Below are positions 43,387 through 52,300 of a stretch of 64,000 nt of DNA, one piece after another. The position numbers were made by a program, and so were the translations under genes. Numbering within the stretch: the first letter of the stretch is position 1; each line of letters starts with the position of its first letter. Source of the stretch: Bacteroidales bacterium UBA1184 (GTDB taxonomy: Bacteria; Bacteroidota; Bacteroidia; Bacteroidales; ML635J-15); the NCBI GenBank assembly GCA_002310235.1, contig DBYO01000035.1, positions 7,688 to 71,687 of the forward strand. The letters are read 5' to 3'. Under the pieces are notes generated by a model. The model was not told the origin of the DNA. It saw nothing but the letters and a program-made list of their open reading frames with translations, and searched no databases.

Positions 43387-44494
43387 ACTCCTTCGGCAAC
43401 ATTACAAACTCCGACACCTTAAAAAGTTCCACAGGCTTGGTACTATCGGGAGGAATTGCCATGATAGCCGGCTTGAAATTCTCAACATCGGCCATAAAAT
43501 TTGCGATATAAAGGAAAGTGCCGTCATCTAGCCATGCCATCGAAGGTCCCTCGTCGTACGAAATATCAGTACCATCCAAGATCATCTGGTATTTTCCATC
43601 GAGACTAGCAATGCAGTACGGACCATGCGGGAAATCGCCCCAACCGGTAACAGCGCCAAAGACAACCCTGTCGCCTTTGGGTGAAATTCCGCTAAAATTG
43701 AATTCTTCTGGAGTCGATTCAAACTTCATCTTGTTGGTAAGACAAACTCCACCATTTCCCTCCGATCCGTAATAGTAGTTATACGACGATCCTTCTCTTT
43801 CTTCATCGTCATCATCAGCACCTGCCTCGTAGAAACTGGAGTAAGTAATTACTTCATCTTCTTCGTCTTCCTCATCGTTTGTCGAGCTTTCAAAATAACT
43901 ATAAAGTTTTTCTATACTCTGAGAAGTCACGAACTTGTGCGATTCATTGTCGTACACCTTTATCTTGGTAAACCAGTAACCATCCCAGCTGAAATCGTAG
44001 TTCACACCGAAATATCTGCCGTCGTCACTCACCCTCAGTGCCGAATATGTACCGTATGTCTCTGTTATGCAATCATTACAGGACAAGTCCCAGTTGACAA
44101 TCTGCTTTGGCGTTGGATCCTCCGAATCGAAGTCGATATATTTCAACACCATGGAACTGTCCTTGCATACTGAATAATACAAGCCAAGGGTGCCTGGCAC
44201 AAAACTGTAATTTACGATTTCATCAGTTTCACCTTCATACACAATAGAATCCATACGTTCCATACTGAAAAAGCAGAACTTATTTCCTCTAAAATACATG
44301 ATGTCGCAATCTGCAATCTTCAGCAACGTATCTTCCACTATGCTGTCCTCAACTATGCTGTCGGCAACAACCTTATCATCATTTGGCGTTACTGCCTTGT
44401 CTTTCGACTTGCATGAAAACGAAACGACAGACATCATCAACACTGCACCGAACAAAAAACCGCTTACCAGATATTTTTCAAAACTCTTTATCAT
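43385..44494 (-). CDS. Lipoprotein with an acidic insert, possible beta-propeller
   Basis: 369 aa. Lipobox VSFSC (cysteine at about residue 28). Repeated blade-like strands (SDDGRYFGVNYDFSWDG; SPKGDRVVFGAVTGWGD; WLDDGTFLYIANF) suggest a TolB-like propeller. An acidic insert rich in Asp/Glu/Tyr/Ser lies near residues 205-245. No enzyme motif. -7 TATCTTTG at 44534-44541 on the minus strand. Function unknown. Confidence 0.7.
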   Translation of the reverse strand: MIKSFEKYLVSGFLFGAVLMMSVVSFSCKSKDKAVTPNDDKVVADSIVEDSIVEDTLLKIADCDIMYFRGNKFCFFSMERMDSIVYEGETDEIVNYSFVPGTLGLYYSVCKDSSMVLKYIDFDSEDPTPKQIVNWDLSCNDCITETYGTYSALRVSDDGRYFGVNYDFSWDGYWFTKIKVYDNESHKFVTSQSIEKLYSYFESSTNDEEDEEDEVITYSSFYEAGADDDDEEREGSSYNYYYGSEGNGGVCLTNKMKFESTPEEFNFSGISPKGDRVVFGAVTGWGDFPHGPYCIASLDGKYQMILDGTDISYDEGPSMAWLDDGTFLYIANFMADVENFKPAIMAIPPDSTKPVELFKVSEFVMLPKE

Positions 44495-44616
44495 ACCTAT
44501 TTATTATTAATCAAACAATGTTTAAATTTTCTGCAAAGATATACATTTTGTGGAAAACAAAAACACCGTTCAATTATCATAATGGACAATGCGCACATCG
44601 TCCCAATAAATATAAC

Positions 44617-44636
44617 CGGCGCAAATCATTGCGCCG
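44617..44636. repeat. Palindrome resembling the one at 25013
   Basis: CGGCGCAA / TTGCGCCG 8-bp stem with ATCA loop, then GCTACAA. Like the 25013-25054 element it has a G/C-rich core with CAA/TTG at the loop. The rest of the gap 44495-44753 shows a promoter and nothing else I can name. Confidence 0.5.
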
Positions 44637-44753
44637 CTACAACCATTAAATCCTTGAACCAGATCCCTTGACCCTTGTACAGTCGCGGAGCGCCACGACC
44701 ACTACAACTTGAAACCAGAAACTTAGAAAATTGAAACCATAATCGGTGAAGCC

Positions 44754-45704
44754 CTAAAATCCCAATTTTATCTTGTCCTTTATTTTCTTAACCACCTCGT
44801 AGGTCTTGAGGATGGTATCAACGTTGACTTCGGGCGACTTGTTGTAAAGAATTGATTTTGCGAAGGATGTAAACTCGTCGTAATAGACATTGTTGGGTTT
44901 TACCATAATCTGTTCGACGCTCAAATCGCCAACCGACTGACTGAAGAACGACGGATCATCGACATCGCCACGCTTTTTCACCAGCGAAGCCTTATTTGCT
45001 AGCATGTCGATATTTGTATAGCTATCGCGACAATAGAATGTCATCTTGTGCGAATCGTCCTCGGCAATGCGGCTTGCTACGAAATGTGCCACACAACCGT
45101 TATAGAACTCGATGCGAGCATTAATTACATCAGGAACAACCGATGGCATCTGCGTTATGGCAGAAGCGCTTGCGTAGATGTTCTTCACATTCGACTTCAC
45201 CACACTCAACACAATGTCAACATCGTTGATGAGCATGTCCATCAGCACCGAGCAATATTCGCTGTTGGAATTGAACCGTCTATGGTTTACCGACTGGATA
45301 AAGCGCGGTGAAACAATGAATGGCTTTGCCGAAAGGAAAGTGTTGTTGAAACGATGATGGAATCCTGCCTGCACCTTCACATTGGCTTCATCGACTATGC
45401 TCGACAATTTGGTTACATCGGTACTGCAATATGATGAAGCAGGCTCGAAAAACACATGTTTCGACGACTTTACTAATGTTTTTATTTCTTCAAGGCTTGT
45501 TGCAGGAGAAACGGCGATTACCGCATCGACATTGTTGAGGAAAGCCCCTTCCTCGTCGAACTCGCGCAGATGCAATTTGGTGTCGCCATGCTCTGGCTTT
45601 GCAGAATACATACCAACGACATCCAATTCGGCCACATCGAGAATGTTCTCCACCATTCCCACAGTGCTCGAATCAATGCTTCCGTAAACGCCAGTCCTTA
45701 TCAT
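44754..45704 (-). CDS. Gfo/Idh/MocA-like oxidoreductase, probably degenerate
   Basis: 316 aa. The fold pattern is that of Gfo/Idh/MocA: N-terminal Rossmann segment (MIRTGVYGSIDSSTVG), then VDAVIAVSPATSLEE, KVQAGFHHRFN, and a substrate domain. Two catalytic signatures are altered: the EKP motif reads FFEPAS (no Lys), and the later His of the G-x-H-x-x-D motif reads LINDVD. It may bind a nucleotide or sugar without the usual redox role. -7 TATTTTTG at 45722-45729 on the minus strand. No functional partner adjoins. Confidence 0.8.
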   Translation of the reverse strand: MIRTGVYGSIDSSTVGMVENILDVAELDVVGMYSAKPEHGDTKLHLREFDEEGAFLNNVDAVIAVSPATSLEEIKTLVKSSKHVFFEPASSYCSTDVTKLSSIVDEANVKVQAGFHHRFNNTFLSAKPFIVSPRFIQSVNHRRFNSNSEYCSVLMDMLINDVDIVLSVVKSNVKNIYASASAITQMPSVVPDVINARIEFYNGCVAHFVASRIAEDDSHKMTFYCRDSYTNIDMLANKASLVKKRGDVDDPSFFSQSVGDLSVEQIMVKPNNVYYDEFTSFAKSILYNKSPEVNVDTILKTYEVVKKIKDKIKLGF

Positions 45705-45901
45705 TTTTAAAATTTAAAGCACAAAAATATTCTGCCTTTCGTTCTCATTTTCAACCTTCCGACATCTTTTTTCAACTACATGATGTTAAAGCCAGCAAGT
45801 CCGCCCCACACCATGCCATTCCCTCACCTCGGACGACAATAGCACTTAGCGACTGATAAAACAAACATTACACGTCTCGCGTAAAAAAAGTCAAAAAATT
45901 A

Positions 45902-45932
45902 TTTGCCACTTCGGTAAAAAGGTGTACTTTTG
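45902..45932 (+). promoter_or_regulatory. Promoter of tRNA-Arg
   Basis: TTTG (45902-45905), 19 nt, TACTTTTG (45925-45932), 14 bases before the tRNA. Confidence 0.75.
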
Positions 45933-45946
45933 CAGTCCAAAATGAT

Positions 45947-46020
45947 GGTCCAGTAGCTCAGCTGGATAGAGCAACGGCCTTCTAAGCCGTAGGCCACAGG
46001 TTCGAATCCTGTCTGGATCA
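45947..46020 (+). tRNA. tRNA-Arg (TCT)
   Basis: 74-nt cloverleaf: acceptor GGTCCAG/CTGGATC, anticodon stem ACGGC/GCCGT with loop CTTCTAA (anticodon TCT), T-loop GTTCGAATC. Confidence 0.95.
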
Positions 46021-46021
46021 C

Positions 46022-46049
46022 AAAAGCACTGGGAATCAGTGCTTTTTTT
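46022..46049 (+). terminator. Terminator of tRNA-Arg
   Basis: AAAAGCACTG (46022-46031) / CAGTGCTTTT with seven T, only 15 bases before the polyprenyl synthase ATG. Confidence 0.8.
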
Positions 46050-46063
46050 GTTAACGCAAAGAC

Positions 46064-47047
46064 ATGGGAACGATATTGCAGCCGAATTTTCAGGAAATAG
46101 CGAAAGGCATCGGAATCGACCTAACGGGCTTCGAAAAATTGCTGATTGACACCATAAATTCCGACAACAGCGACTTCAAGCCAATGCTACAGCACGTTTT
46201 CAACGCAAAAGGCAAACGCATTCGTCCCCTGCTCGTCTATCTTTCGGCAAAGATTTTCGGCAAGCCAACAATAAGCACCGACCGCGCCGCCCTAATAGTC
46301 GAAATACTGCACAACGCAACACTTATCCACGACGACATTGTCGATGAGTCGGACATCCGCCGCAACCAGCCCACACTCAACGCAACCAAGGGCAACAAGG
46401 CGGCAGTACTCGCTGGCGACTACCTGTTTGCAAAAGCAATAAGCATAGCCGCCCAGAATGGCGAACATGCAATTATCTACATGCTTATGCCAACCGTCTG
46501 CGCAATGAGCGAAGGCGAACTGCAACAGCTTGATTCAAAAGACTTCAGCACCGACGAAGCAAGGTACTACGAAATCATTTTCAAGAAAACCGCTTCGCTG
46601 ATAGCATCGTGTCTGAAAGTCGGAGCAGTTACCGCTGGAGCAAGCGAACTGCAGACCGAGCAGATTTGCAAAATCGGCGAGAAAATCGGCTACATCTTCC
46701 AGATAAAGGACGATATGCTCGACTACTCGTCCAACGGCAAGACAGGCAAGGAAAGCGGCAACGACATCAAGGAATGCAAGGTCACAATGCCGCTCATCTG
46801 CGCATGGAACAATATGACCGCCAGCGAACAGGACAAGCTTTTGTCGCTTTGGAACACTGAACGTACCGCCGAAAACATCGAGCAGATCCGCAAAATAGTT
46901 GTCGAAAAGAACGGCATAGGCGACAGCCTGAAAAAGATAATGGCAATAAAGTCGGAAACCGACGCCCTTATCGCACAGCTGCCCGACAACAAATACCGCA
47001 AATATCTGAAACAGATTACAGAATATATCATCGAACGTGAAAACTAG
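46064..47047 (+). CDS. ispB: Polyprenyl (octaprenyl-type) diphosphate synthase
   Basis: 327 aa. First Asp-rich motif LIHDDIVDESDIRR, second IFQIKDDMLDYSS, with GKRIRPLL upstream: a full trans-prenyltransferase active site. It condenses isopentenyl diphosphate onto allylic diphosphates to make quinone side chains. Followed after 6 bases by the transketolase half and then tsaE, on the same strand. Confidence 0.92.
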   Translation: MGTILQPNFQEIAKGIGIDLTGFEKLLIDTINSDNSDFKPMLQHVFNAKGKRIRPLLVYLSAKIFGKPTISTDRAALIVEILHNATLIHDDIVDESDIRRNQPTLNATKGNKAAVLAGDYLFAKAISIAAQNGEHAIIYMLMPTVCAMSEGELQQLDSKDFSTDEARYYEIIFKKTASLIASCLKVGAVTAGASELQTEQICKIGEKIGYIFQIKDDMLDYSSNGKTGKESGNDIKECKVTMPLICAWNNMTASEQDKLLSLWNTERTAENIEQIRKIVVEKNGIGDSLKKIMAIKSETDALIAQLPDNKYRKYLKQITEYIIEREN

Positions 47048-47053
47048 AACGTC

Positions 47054-47998
47054 ATGAAGCAAGTTGAGATAACCCACGCAAAGAACGGATTCGGCAAAGC
47101 CCTGGCCGACCTTGCCGACACCGACAAGCGAATCGTATGCCTCGGACTCGACATTACCAATTCCGTCGGCATGAACTTTTTCAAGGAACGCCATCCCGAA
47201 AGGTTCTTCTCGATGGGTATTGCAGAGCAGAACGCCGCAGCCACGGCAGCAGGACTTGCATTGTCGGGCAAGATTCCGGCATTTTCGACCTACGCGGTAT
47301 TCTCAGCTTTGCGTAGCATCGACCAGATAAGAGTTTCGGTATGCTACAACAACCTTCATGTAATCATCGGCGGTGCACATGCTGGCATATCAGTTGGTCC
47401 CGACGGCGCAACACATCAGGCTCTCGAAGACCTTGCCATAATGCGCGCGATGCCAAACATGACAGTCCTCAGTCCCTGCGACGAGAACCAGACCTACCTT
47501 GCCACAGTTGCTGCCGTAAAGCAGTTGAACACACCTTGTTACATCCGCTACGGACGCGAGGCTGTTCCGAACTTCACCGACAAGAACGACAAGTTTGAAA
47601 TCGGCAAGGCTCAGTGGCTCAGGCACGGCAAGGATGTCGGACTGATAGCTACAGGTTCGATGATTTGGACAGCTCTAGAAACGGCAGAACGCCTTGAGGC
47701 AAACGGAATTTCAGCCGCCGTGATGAATATTCATACGCTGAAGCCAATCGACAAGCAGGCCATTGTTGACATTGCCAACGAAACAGGCAGAATTGTCACC
47801 ATCGAGGAGCACCAGATTACAGGCGGACTTGGTGGTGCAGTTGCCGAAGTCCTTGGCGAACACCGTCCTACACCTATTAAAATTATCGGTATGCCCGACT
47901 GCTTTGGTGAATCTGGCAAGCCGGCGGAACTGCTACACAAGTTTGGTCTTGATGCAGAAGCCATTACAGCAAAGACATTGGAATTCATTCACAAATAA
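47054..47998 (+). CDS. Transketolase C-terminal subunit (split transketolase)
   Basis: 314 aa. Pyrimidine-binding half of a split transketolase: RFFSMGIAEQNAAATAAGLA carries the Glu that activates thiamine diphosphate; ISVGPDGATHQALEDLAIMR; then the C-terminal regulatory domain (IHTLKPIDKQAIVDIA, EEHQITGGLGG). The N-terminal half that binds the diphosphate is not in the window; normally it is directly upstream. It needs that partner for activity in the pentose phosphate pathway. Confidence 0.9.
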   Translation: MKQVEITHAKNGFGKALADLADTDKRIVCLGLDITNSVGMNFFKERHPERFFSMGIAEQNAAATAAGLALSGKIPAFSTYAVFSALRSIDQIRVSVCYNNLHVIIGGAHAGISVGPDGATHQALEDLAIMRAMPNMTVLSPCDENQTYLATVAAVKQLNTPCYIRYGREAVPNFTDKNDKFEIGKAQWLRHGKDVGLIATGSMIWTALETAERLEANGISAAVMNIHTLKPIDKQAIVDIANETGRIVTIEEHQITGGLGGAVAEVLGEHRPTPIKIIGMPDCFGESGKPAELLHKFGLDAEAITAKTLEFIHK

Positions 47999-48008
47999 AC
48001 CGACGGCA

Positions 48009-48428
48009 ATGTGCAAGATAACAGTTAATAACCTTGACGAGCTGCGCGATGCTGCCAAACGTTTCCTTGAAATAGTTGGAGATGCGAAGATTTTTGCATT
48101 CTATGGTGAAATGGGCGTAGGCAAAACAACCTTCCTGAAGGAACTTTGCCGCGAAATGGAAGTCGAGGACGAAATCACCAGCCCCACCTTTGCCATCGTA
48201 AACGAATACTACTCAAAGAAATACGGACAGATTTTCCATTTCGACTTCTACCGCATCGACGACCTACGCGAGGTTTACGACATGGGCTTCGAGGAGTACC
48301 TTGAAAGCGGAGCATACATATTTATGGAATGGTCGGAAAAAATAGATCACATCCTACCCGACGGTATAGCTAAAGTCTATATTACGCAGGATGACAAGCA
48401 GGTCAGAACCATACGAATAAAAAAATAG
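48009..48428 (+). CDS. tsaE: tRNA threonylcarbamoyladenosine biosynthesis protein TsaE
   Basis: 139 aa from ATG 48009, 10 bases after the transketolase stop. Walker A GEMGVGKTTFLKEL, then TSPTFAIVNEYY, the Walker B-like FHFDFYRI, and a MEWSEKI motif. TsaE is the ATPase that resets the TsaBD complex in t6A synthesis of ANN-decoding tRNAs. All expected motifs are present. Confidence 0.93.
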   Translation: MCKITVNNLDELRDAAKRFLEIVGDAKIFAFYGEMGVGKTTFLKELCREMEVEDEITSPTFAIVNEYYSKKYGQIFHFDFYRIDDLREVYDMGFEEYLESGAYIFMEWSEKIDHILPDGIAKVYITQDDKQVRTIRIKK

Positions 48429-48459
48429 TAAAGAATAATTTTCCTATCGAAAAAAATTG

Positions 48460-48467
48460 TATCTTTG
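48460..48467 (+). promoter_or_regulatory. -7 element of tRNA-Leu
   Basis: TATCTTTG, 11 bases before the tRNA 5' end; no clear -33. Confidence 0.65.
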
Positions 48468-48478
48468 CGCCGCAATTC

Positions 48479-48560
48479 GCGGATGTGGCGTAATTGGTAG
48501 CCGCGCTAGACTTAGGATCTAGTGCCGAAAGGCGTGGGGGTTCGAGTCCCTTCATCCGTA
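48479..48560 (+). tRNA. tRNA-Leu (TAG)
   Basis: 82-nt class II tRNA: acceptor GCGGATG/CATCCGT (G1-U72 pair), anticodon stem CTAGA/TCTAG with loop CTTAGGA (anticodon TAG), a variable arm with GCC/GGC, and T-loop GTTCGAGTC. Confidence 0.93.
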
Positions 48561-48566
48561 CAACCG

Positions 48567-48596
48567 ACCGCATGACATTTTTAGTGCGGTTTTTTA
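48567..48596 (+). terminator. Terminator of tRNA-Leu
   Basis: ACCGCA (48567-48572) / TGCGGT (48585-48590) followed by TTTTT. Confidence 0.65.
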
Positions 48597-48642
48597 GATT
48601 ATATGATTTTGTAATTTAGTAATTTTTCAAAAAAACGACCTA

Positions 48643-49989
48643 ATGGAAGTTGTAAAAAACCAAATTGACGATTTAAACCTTACGCTGAATATCACCGTAA
48701 GCAAGGAAGACATTGAAGAAAGCGTAGAAAAGACCTTGAAAGCTTATCGCCAGAAAGCAGAAATCAAAGGTTTCAGAAAAGGTAACGCCCCGATGGGACT
48801 GATTAGAAAAATGTACGCTCAGGCAGTATTGGCTGACGAACTCAACAAGTTCGTAGGAAAGACCCTCAGCGAATACATCGAAAATGAAAAGCTTAACATC
48901 CTCGGCGAACCTCTGCCAAACGAAGGCACAAAGACCATCGACCTCGCAAAGGACGAAAAGTTCGAATTTGCATTCGACCTCGGTATAGCTCCCGAATTCG
49001 AAATAAAGCTTTCGAAGAGAGACAAGCTCAACAAGTACATCGTTAAGGCTGAAGACAAGGACGTTGAAAAGTACATCGAAAACTACAGAAGCCAGTACGG
49101 AAAGTACGAGGACGTTAAGAAGGCAACTGCAAAGTCGCTCCTTACCGGCAGTTTGACACAGATTGCTGAAGACGGTTCGGAAATCGAAGGCGGCATCAAG
49201 AATGAAGAGGCTAGCCTCGCTATCGAATTCATAAAGGACGCTAAGATTAAGAAGCAGTTCACTGGCGCTACAGTTGATACTATCATCGACTTCGACATCA
49301 AGAAGGCATTCGAAGAAGAAGGCAAGATTGCAGTTATGCTCAAGGCTAAGAAGGAAGAAGTTGCCAATATGACACCTAACTTCCGCCTCGTAGTTAAGAC
49401 AGTAAAAGAATACAAGCAGGCTGCAGTTAACCAGGAATTGTTCGACAAGTGCTTCGGCAAGGACGTTGTAAAGACCGAAGAAGAATTCCGTACCCGCATC
49501 GCCGAAGACATCACCGCTTCGTTCAAGCGCGAAAGCAAGTACAAGATGATGCTCGACATCAAGGAAAAGCTCCTCAAGAAACTCGACCTCAAGCTTCCGG
49601 AAGAATTCTTGAAACGTTGGGTTAAGGTTACAAACGAAAAGCTCACTCAGGAAGAAATCGATAACGAATTCCCGAAGTTCCTCGATGACCTCCGCTGGAC
49701 TCTCATCAAGACCAAGACCGCTAAGGATCACGACATAAAGGTTGAGAAGGAAGAACTCGAAAAGGCTGCACAGGAAATGGTTGCCGCTCAGTTCGCTCAG
49801 TACGGAATGGCTTATATTCCGAACGAATACGTAGAAAAGTATGCTAAGGAACTTCTCCAGAAGGAAGACGAAGTTCGCCGCATCTACGAACACGAACTCG
49901 AAGACAAGGTTGTTGATTTCCTCGCAGAACAGGTTAAGCTCGAAGACAGCGAAATCACTATCGACGAATTCATGAAGTTGTTCAAGTAA
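48643..49989 (+). CDS. tig: Trigger factor (ribosome-bound chaperone)
   Basis: 448 aa. The N-terminal ribosome-binding domain has the signature GFRKGNAPMGLIRKM (about residues 44-58). The middle ~150-245 is in the place of the FKBP-type domain but only weakly like it, as is common in Bacteroidota. The C-terminal ~260-448 is the helical chaperone arm. Codon use is strongly biased (CTC, AAG, GAA, CGC), like serA, which fits high expression. Ends at a strong terminator. Confidence 0.92.
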   Translation: MEVVKNQIDDLNLTLNITVSKEDIEESVEKTLKAYRQKAEIKGFRKGNAPMGLIRKMYAQAVLADELNKFVGKTLSEYIENEKLNILGEPLPNEGTKTIDLAKDEKFEFAFDLGIAPEFEIKLSKRDKLNKYIVKAEDKDVEKYIENYRSQYGKYEDVKKATAKSLLTGSLTQIAEDGSEIEGGIKNEEASLAIEFIKDAKIKKQFTGATVDTIIDFDIKKAFEEEGKIAVMLKAKKEEVANMTPNFRLVVKTVKEYKQAAVNQELFDKCFGKDVVKTEEEFRTRIAEDITASFKRESKYKMMLDIKEKLLKKLDLKLPEEFLKRWVKVTNEKLTQEEIDNEFPKFLDDLRWTLIKTKTAKDHDIKVEKEELEKAAQEMVAAQFAQYGMAYIPNEYVEKYAKELLQKEDEVRRIYEHELEDKVVDFLAEQVKLEDSEITIDEFMKLFK

Positions 49990-50010
49990 ACTTCAAAAAC
50001 CATACAACAA

Positions 50011-50040
50011 AAAAAGGTCTCCATTCGAGACCTTTTTTAT
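50011..50040. terminator. Bidirectional terminator between tig and hsdM
   Basis: AAAAAGGTCT / AGACCTTTTT stem (50011-50020, 50028-50037) with A- and T-tracts; it can also end the convergent hsd operon. Confidence 0.85.
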
Positions 50041-50060
50041 TTTTTATACGTTGATTCTTT

Positions 50061-51572
50061 TTATTTGCCCAAATCCTCAATTATATTCTTAAAGCATTTC
50101 AAACTGCTTTCGATATTTTCAACAATGTCGGCGGCAATTTCCTCAGGCTCGGGAAGATTGTCGAGATCGGTAAGGCTCTTGTCCTTTATCCAGAATATGT
50201 CGAGGTTGGTTTTGTCGCGGGCAACAATCTCATCGTAAGTGAACTTGCGCCAACGTCCTTCGGGATTTTCCTCGCTCCAAGTTTCGGTACGCAGATTGCG
50301 ATTTTCGGGATTATAGCACTTGATAAAATCGGACAAATCCTCGAATGTGAGCGGTGACTTCTTGAGCGTGTGGTGAATGTTGGTGCGGTAGTCGTAAATC
50401 CAAATGTTCCTGGTCTGCACTTCCTTGCTTGCAGGACGATTGTCGAAGAAAAGCACATTTGCCTTTACTCCGTTTGCATAGAAAATACCGGTAGGCAGAC
50501 GAAGAATAGTGTGCAGTTCGGTGGTTTTCATCAGTTGCTTGCGAATCTCCTCGCCTGCTCCTCCTTCGAAAAGTACATTGTCGGGCAACACGACAGCCGC
50601 CTGACCGTTGATTTTCAACAAAGTTTTGATATGCTGAAGGAAATTCAACTGCTTGTTGGAAGTGGTTTCCCAGAAATCCTGACGGTTGTAACTCAAATCC
50701 TCCTTCTCCACTTCGCCGTCCTCGTTGGTAATGGTAATGCTGCTCTTTTTTCCGAAAGGCGGATTTGTGAGCACATAGTCGTAGCGGTTGCCTGTGTCGG
50801 ACACAAGTGCATCGTTGGGCGAAATGAAATCCTCGCTGTCGAGTTCGCCAATGTTGTGCAGATAAAGATTCATCAGGCACAGACGGCGCGTGTTGGCCAC
50901 AATCTCGTTGCCGAAGAAGGTCTTTTTCTTCAGAAACAGTTTCTGGTCTTTGTTGAGCGGCTGACCTGCAATATAATCGTAGGCGGCAAGGAAGAAACCA
51001 CCCGTTCCGCAGGCTGGGTCAATTATGGTCTTTTCTGGTTTCGGACGCACGCACTCCACCATTGCACGAATCAACGCACGGGGCGTAAAATACTGACCAG
51101 CACCGCTTTTGGTGTCTTCGGCATTCTTTTCGAGCAAGCCCTCGTATATCTTGCCTTTCACGTCAGAACCCATCAGCGACCAGTTTTCTCGGTTAATCAT
51201 CTCGATTACGCGAAGCAGTTTGGCAGGATCCTGAATCTTGTTCTGGCTCTTAGTGTAGATTTGCCCCAACATTCCTTTCTCCGTGCCAAGGCTGCGAAGC
51301 ATCTGCACATAGTAGGCCTCCAATTCGGCACCGCGCTTGCTTGTGAGAGTTTCCCAGTCGCACATTTCACCGCCGGGGATTTCCTTTCCTTCGGCATCCT
51401 TTAGGCGCGGAAACTTCAACCCCTTGTTGTAAGGCGGTTTGTTCATCTCGTCGGCCATCTTCAAAAAGAGCAGATAGGTAATTTGCTCCAAATAGTCGCC
51501 GTAACTTACGCCATCGTCGCGAAGGACATTGGCCATATTCCAGATTTTCGATATTATTGTTGATTCGGTCAT
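50061..51572 (-). CDS. hsdM: Type I restriction-modification DNA methyltransferase subunit
   Basis: 503 aa from ATG 51572; a TTG seven codons earlier is rejected. N-terminal helical HsdM domain (ISKIWNMANVLRDDGVSYGDYLEQI), then SAM motif I DPACGTGGFFLAAYDYI and N6-adenine motif NPPF (VLTNPPFGKKS). Methylates adenine in the sequence set by HsdS. All motifs intact. Gene order is unusual: hsdM is the last gene of the locus, with satD and DUF3307 genes separating it from hsdS. 21 bases separate it from the DUF3307 stop, so it probably depends on the satD transcript. Confidence 0.94.
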   Translation of the reverse strand: MTESTIISKIWNMANVLRDDGVSYGDYLEQITYLLFLKMADEMNKPPYNKGLKFPRLKDAEGKEIPGGEMCDWETLTSKRGAELEAYYVQMLRSLGTEKGMLGQIYTKSQNKIQDPAKLLRVIEMINRENWSLMGSDVKGKIYEGLLEKNAEDTKSGAGQYFTPRALIRAMVECVRPKPEKTIIDPACGTGGFFLAAYDYIAGQPLNKDQKLFLKKKTFFGNEIVANTRRLCLMNLYLHNIGELDSEDFISPNDALVSDTGNRYDYVLTNPPFGKKSSITITNEDGEVEKEDLSYNRQDFWETTSNKQLNFLQHIKTLLKINGQAAVVLPDNVLFEGGAGEEIRKQLMKTTELHTILRLPTGIFYANGVKANVLFFDNRPASKEVQTRNIWIYDYRTNIHHTLKKSPLTFEDLSDFIKCYNPENRNLRTETWSEENPEGRWRKFTYDEIVARDKTNLDIFWIKDKSLTDLDNLPEPEEIAADIVENIESSLKCFKNIIEDLGK

Positions 51573-51593
51573 AAACTTCTCATTAATATACAA

Positions 51594-52298
51594 CTATAAT
51601 CCATAATAGTATTTTATGGCGATACCTATGAATATCGCTATGGAAAAACTTAGTAATGTACCTATCAATACATATTCTGACTTGGCTTTATCGCCTTCGG
51701 CAAAACGCAAAATTGATTTCGCAGCTATGATAAATCCAACAGCTTCATATTGTCCTAATAATATAAATGTAAACGCGAGTAACCTCTCTACTATTCCTAT
51801 CAATTTTCCTGCATTAGGCAAATCATCCCCACATTCTTCTTCCGTCCCTTTTGACACCTTTATATTTACCGCCTTAAAAATCTCCTTAATTATTATGTTA
51901 GACGGCTTTATGCAAACAAGGACACCCAACAGTAATGCCAAATGCATTTCCTCCACACAACACAACCAATTAGGCAAATTACAATTCCACAGATAACAAA
52001 CTGCCACAATGACCATCAAATGTATCAACTGGTCAATAAAGAAAATGCCCTTACACTTGGACGCATAACATTTCATTGCATCGACAAGCAAATGAGAAAC
52101 CGCTATGATTAATGCAACCCACCAAAAACCGAATGAAAATGAGAACAGCCAAGCGCACAAAAAGGTTATAAGAACATGTATATAAAGTTTCGGCGACCTA
52201 AAACCTCTTTTTCCTTTGTCTGCGCACGATTTATCTGTCTGTAAATAGAAATCACTAATTGTGTGGGCAATTATTTGTAATAATAAAAACCGTATCAT
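51594..52298 (-). CDS. DUF3307 family membrane protein
   Basis: 234 aa with five to six hydrophobic helices. Conserved polar residues sit in or next to the helices: H12-x3-D16 (AHTISDFYLQ), H41, H69-x3-D73 (SHLLVDAMK) and D89-x3-H93 (IDQLIHLM). Such a set resembles metal sites of membrane hydrolases, but no activity is known for DUF3307. The soluble loop ~140-165 is charged. Its start lies 2 bases after the satD stop, so the two are co-translated. This pairing inside a restriction locus suggests a membrane effector or partner of SatD. Confidence 0.8.
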   Translation of the reverse strand: MIRFLLLQIIAHTISDFYLQTDKSCADKGKRGFRSPKLYIHVLITFLCAWLFSFSFGFWWVALIIAVSHLLVDAMKCYASKCKGIFFIDQLIHLMVIVAVCYLWNCNLPNWLCCVEEMHLALLLGVLVCIKPSNIIIKEIFKAVNIKVSKGTEEECGDDLPNAGKLIGIVERLLAFTFILLGQYEAVGFIIAAKSILRFAEGDKAKSEYVLIGTLLSFSIAIFIGIAIKYYYGL

Positions 52299-52300
52299 AA

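Noticed and set aside
48673..49893. Long open frame (about 406 codons) antisense to trigger factor
   Set aside because: It is a by-product of the strong codon bias of tig; its product is Leu/Phe/Val-rich without any motif or start context.
50370..51404. Long open frame antisense to hsdM
   Set aside because: Shadow of a conserved methyltransferase gene; product has no recognisable domain.
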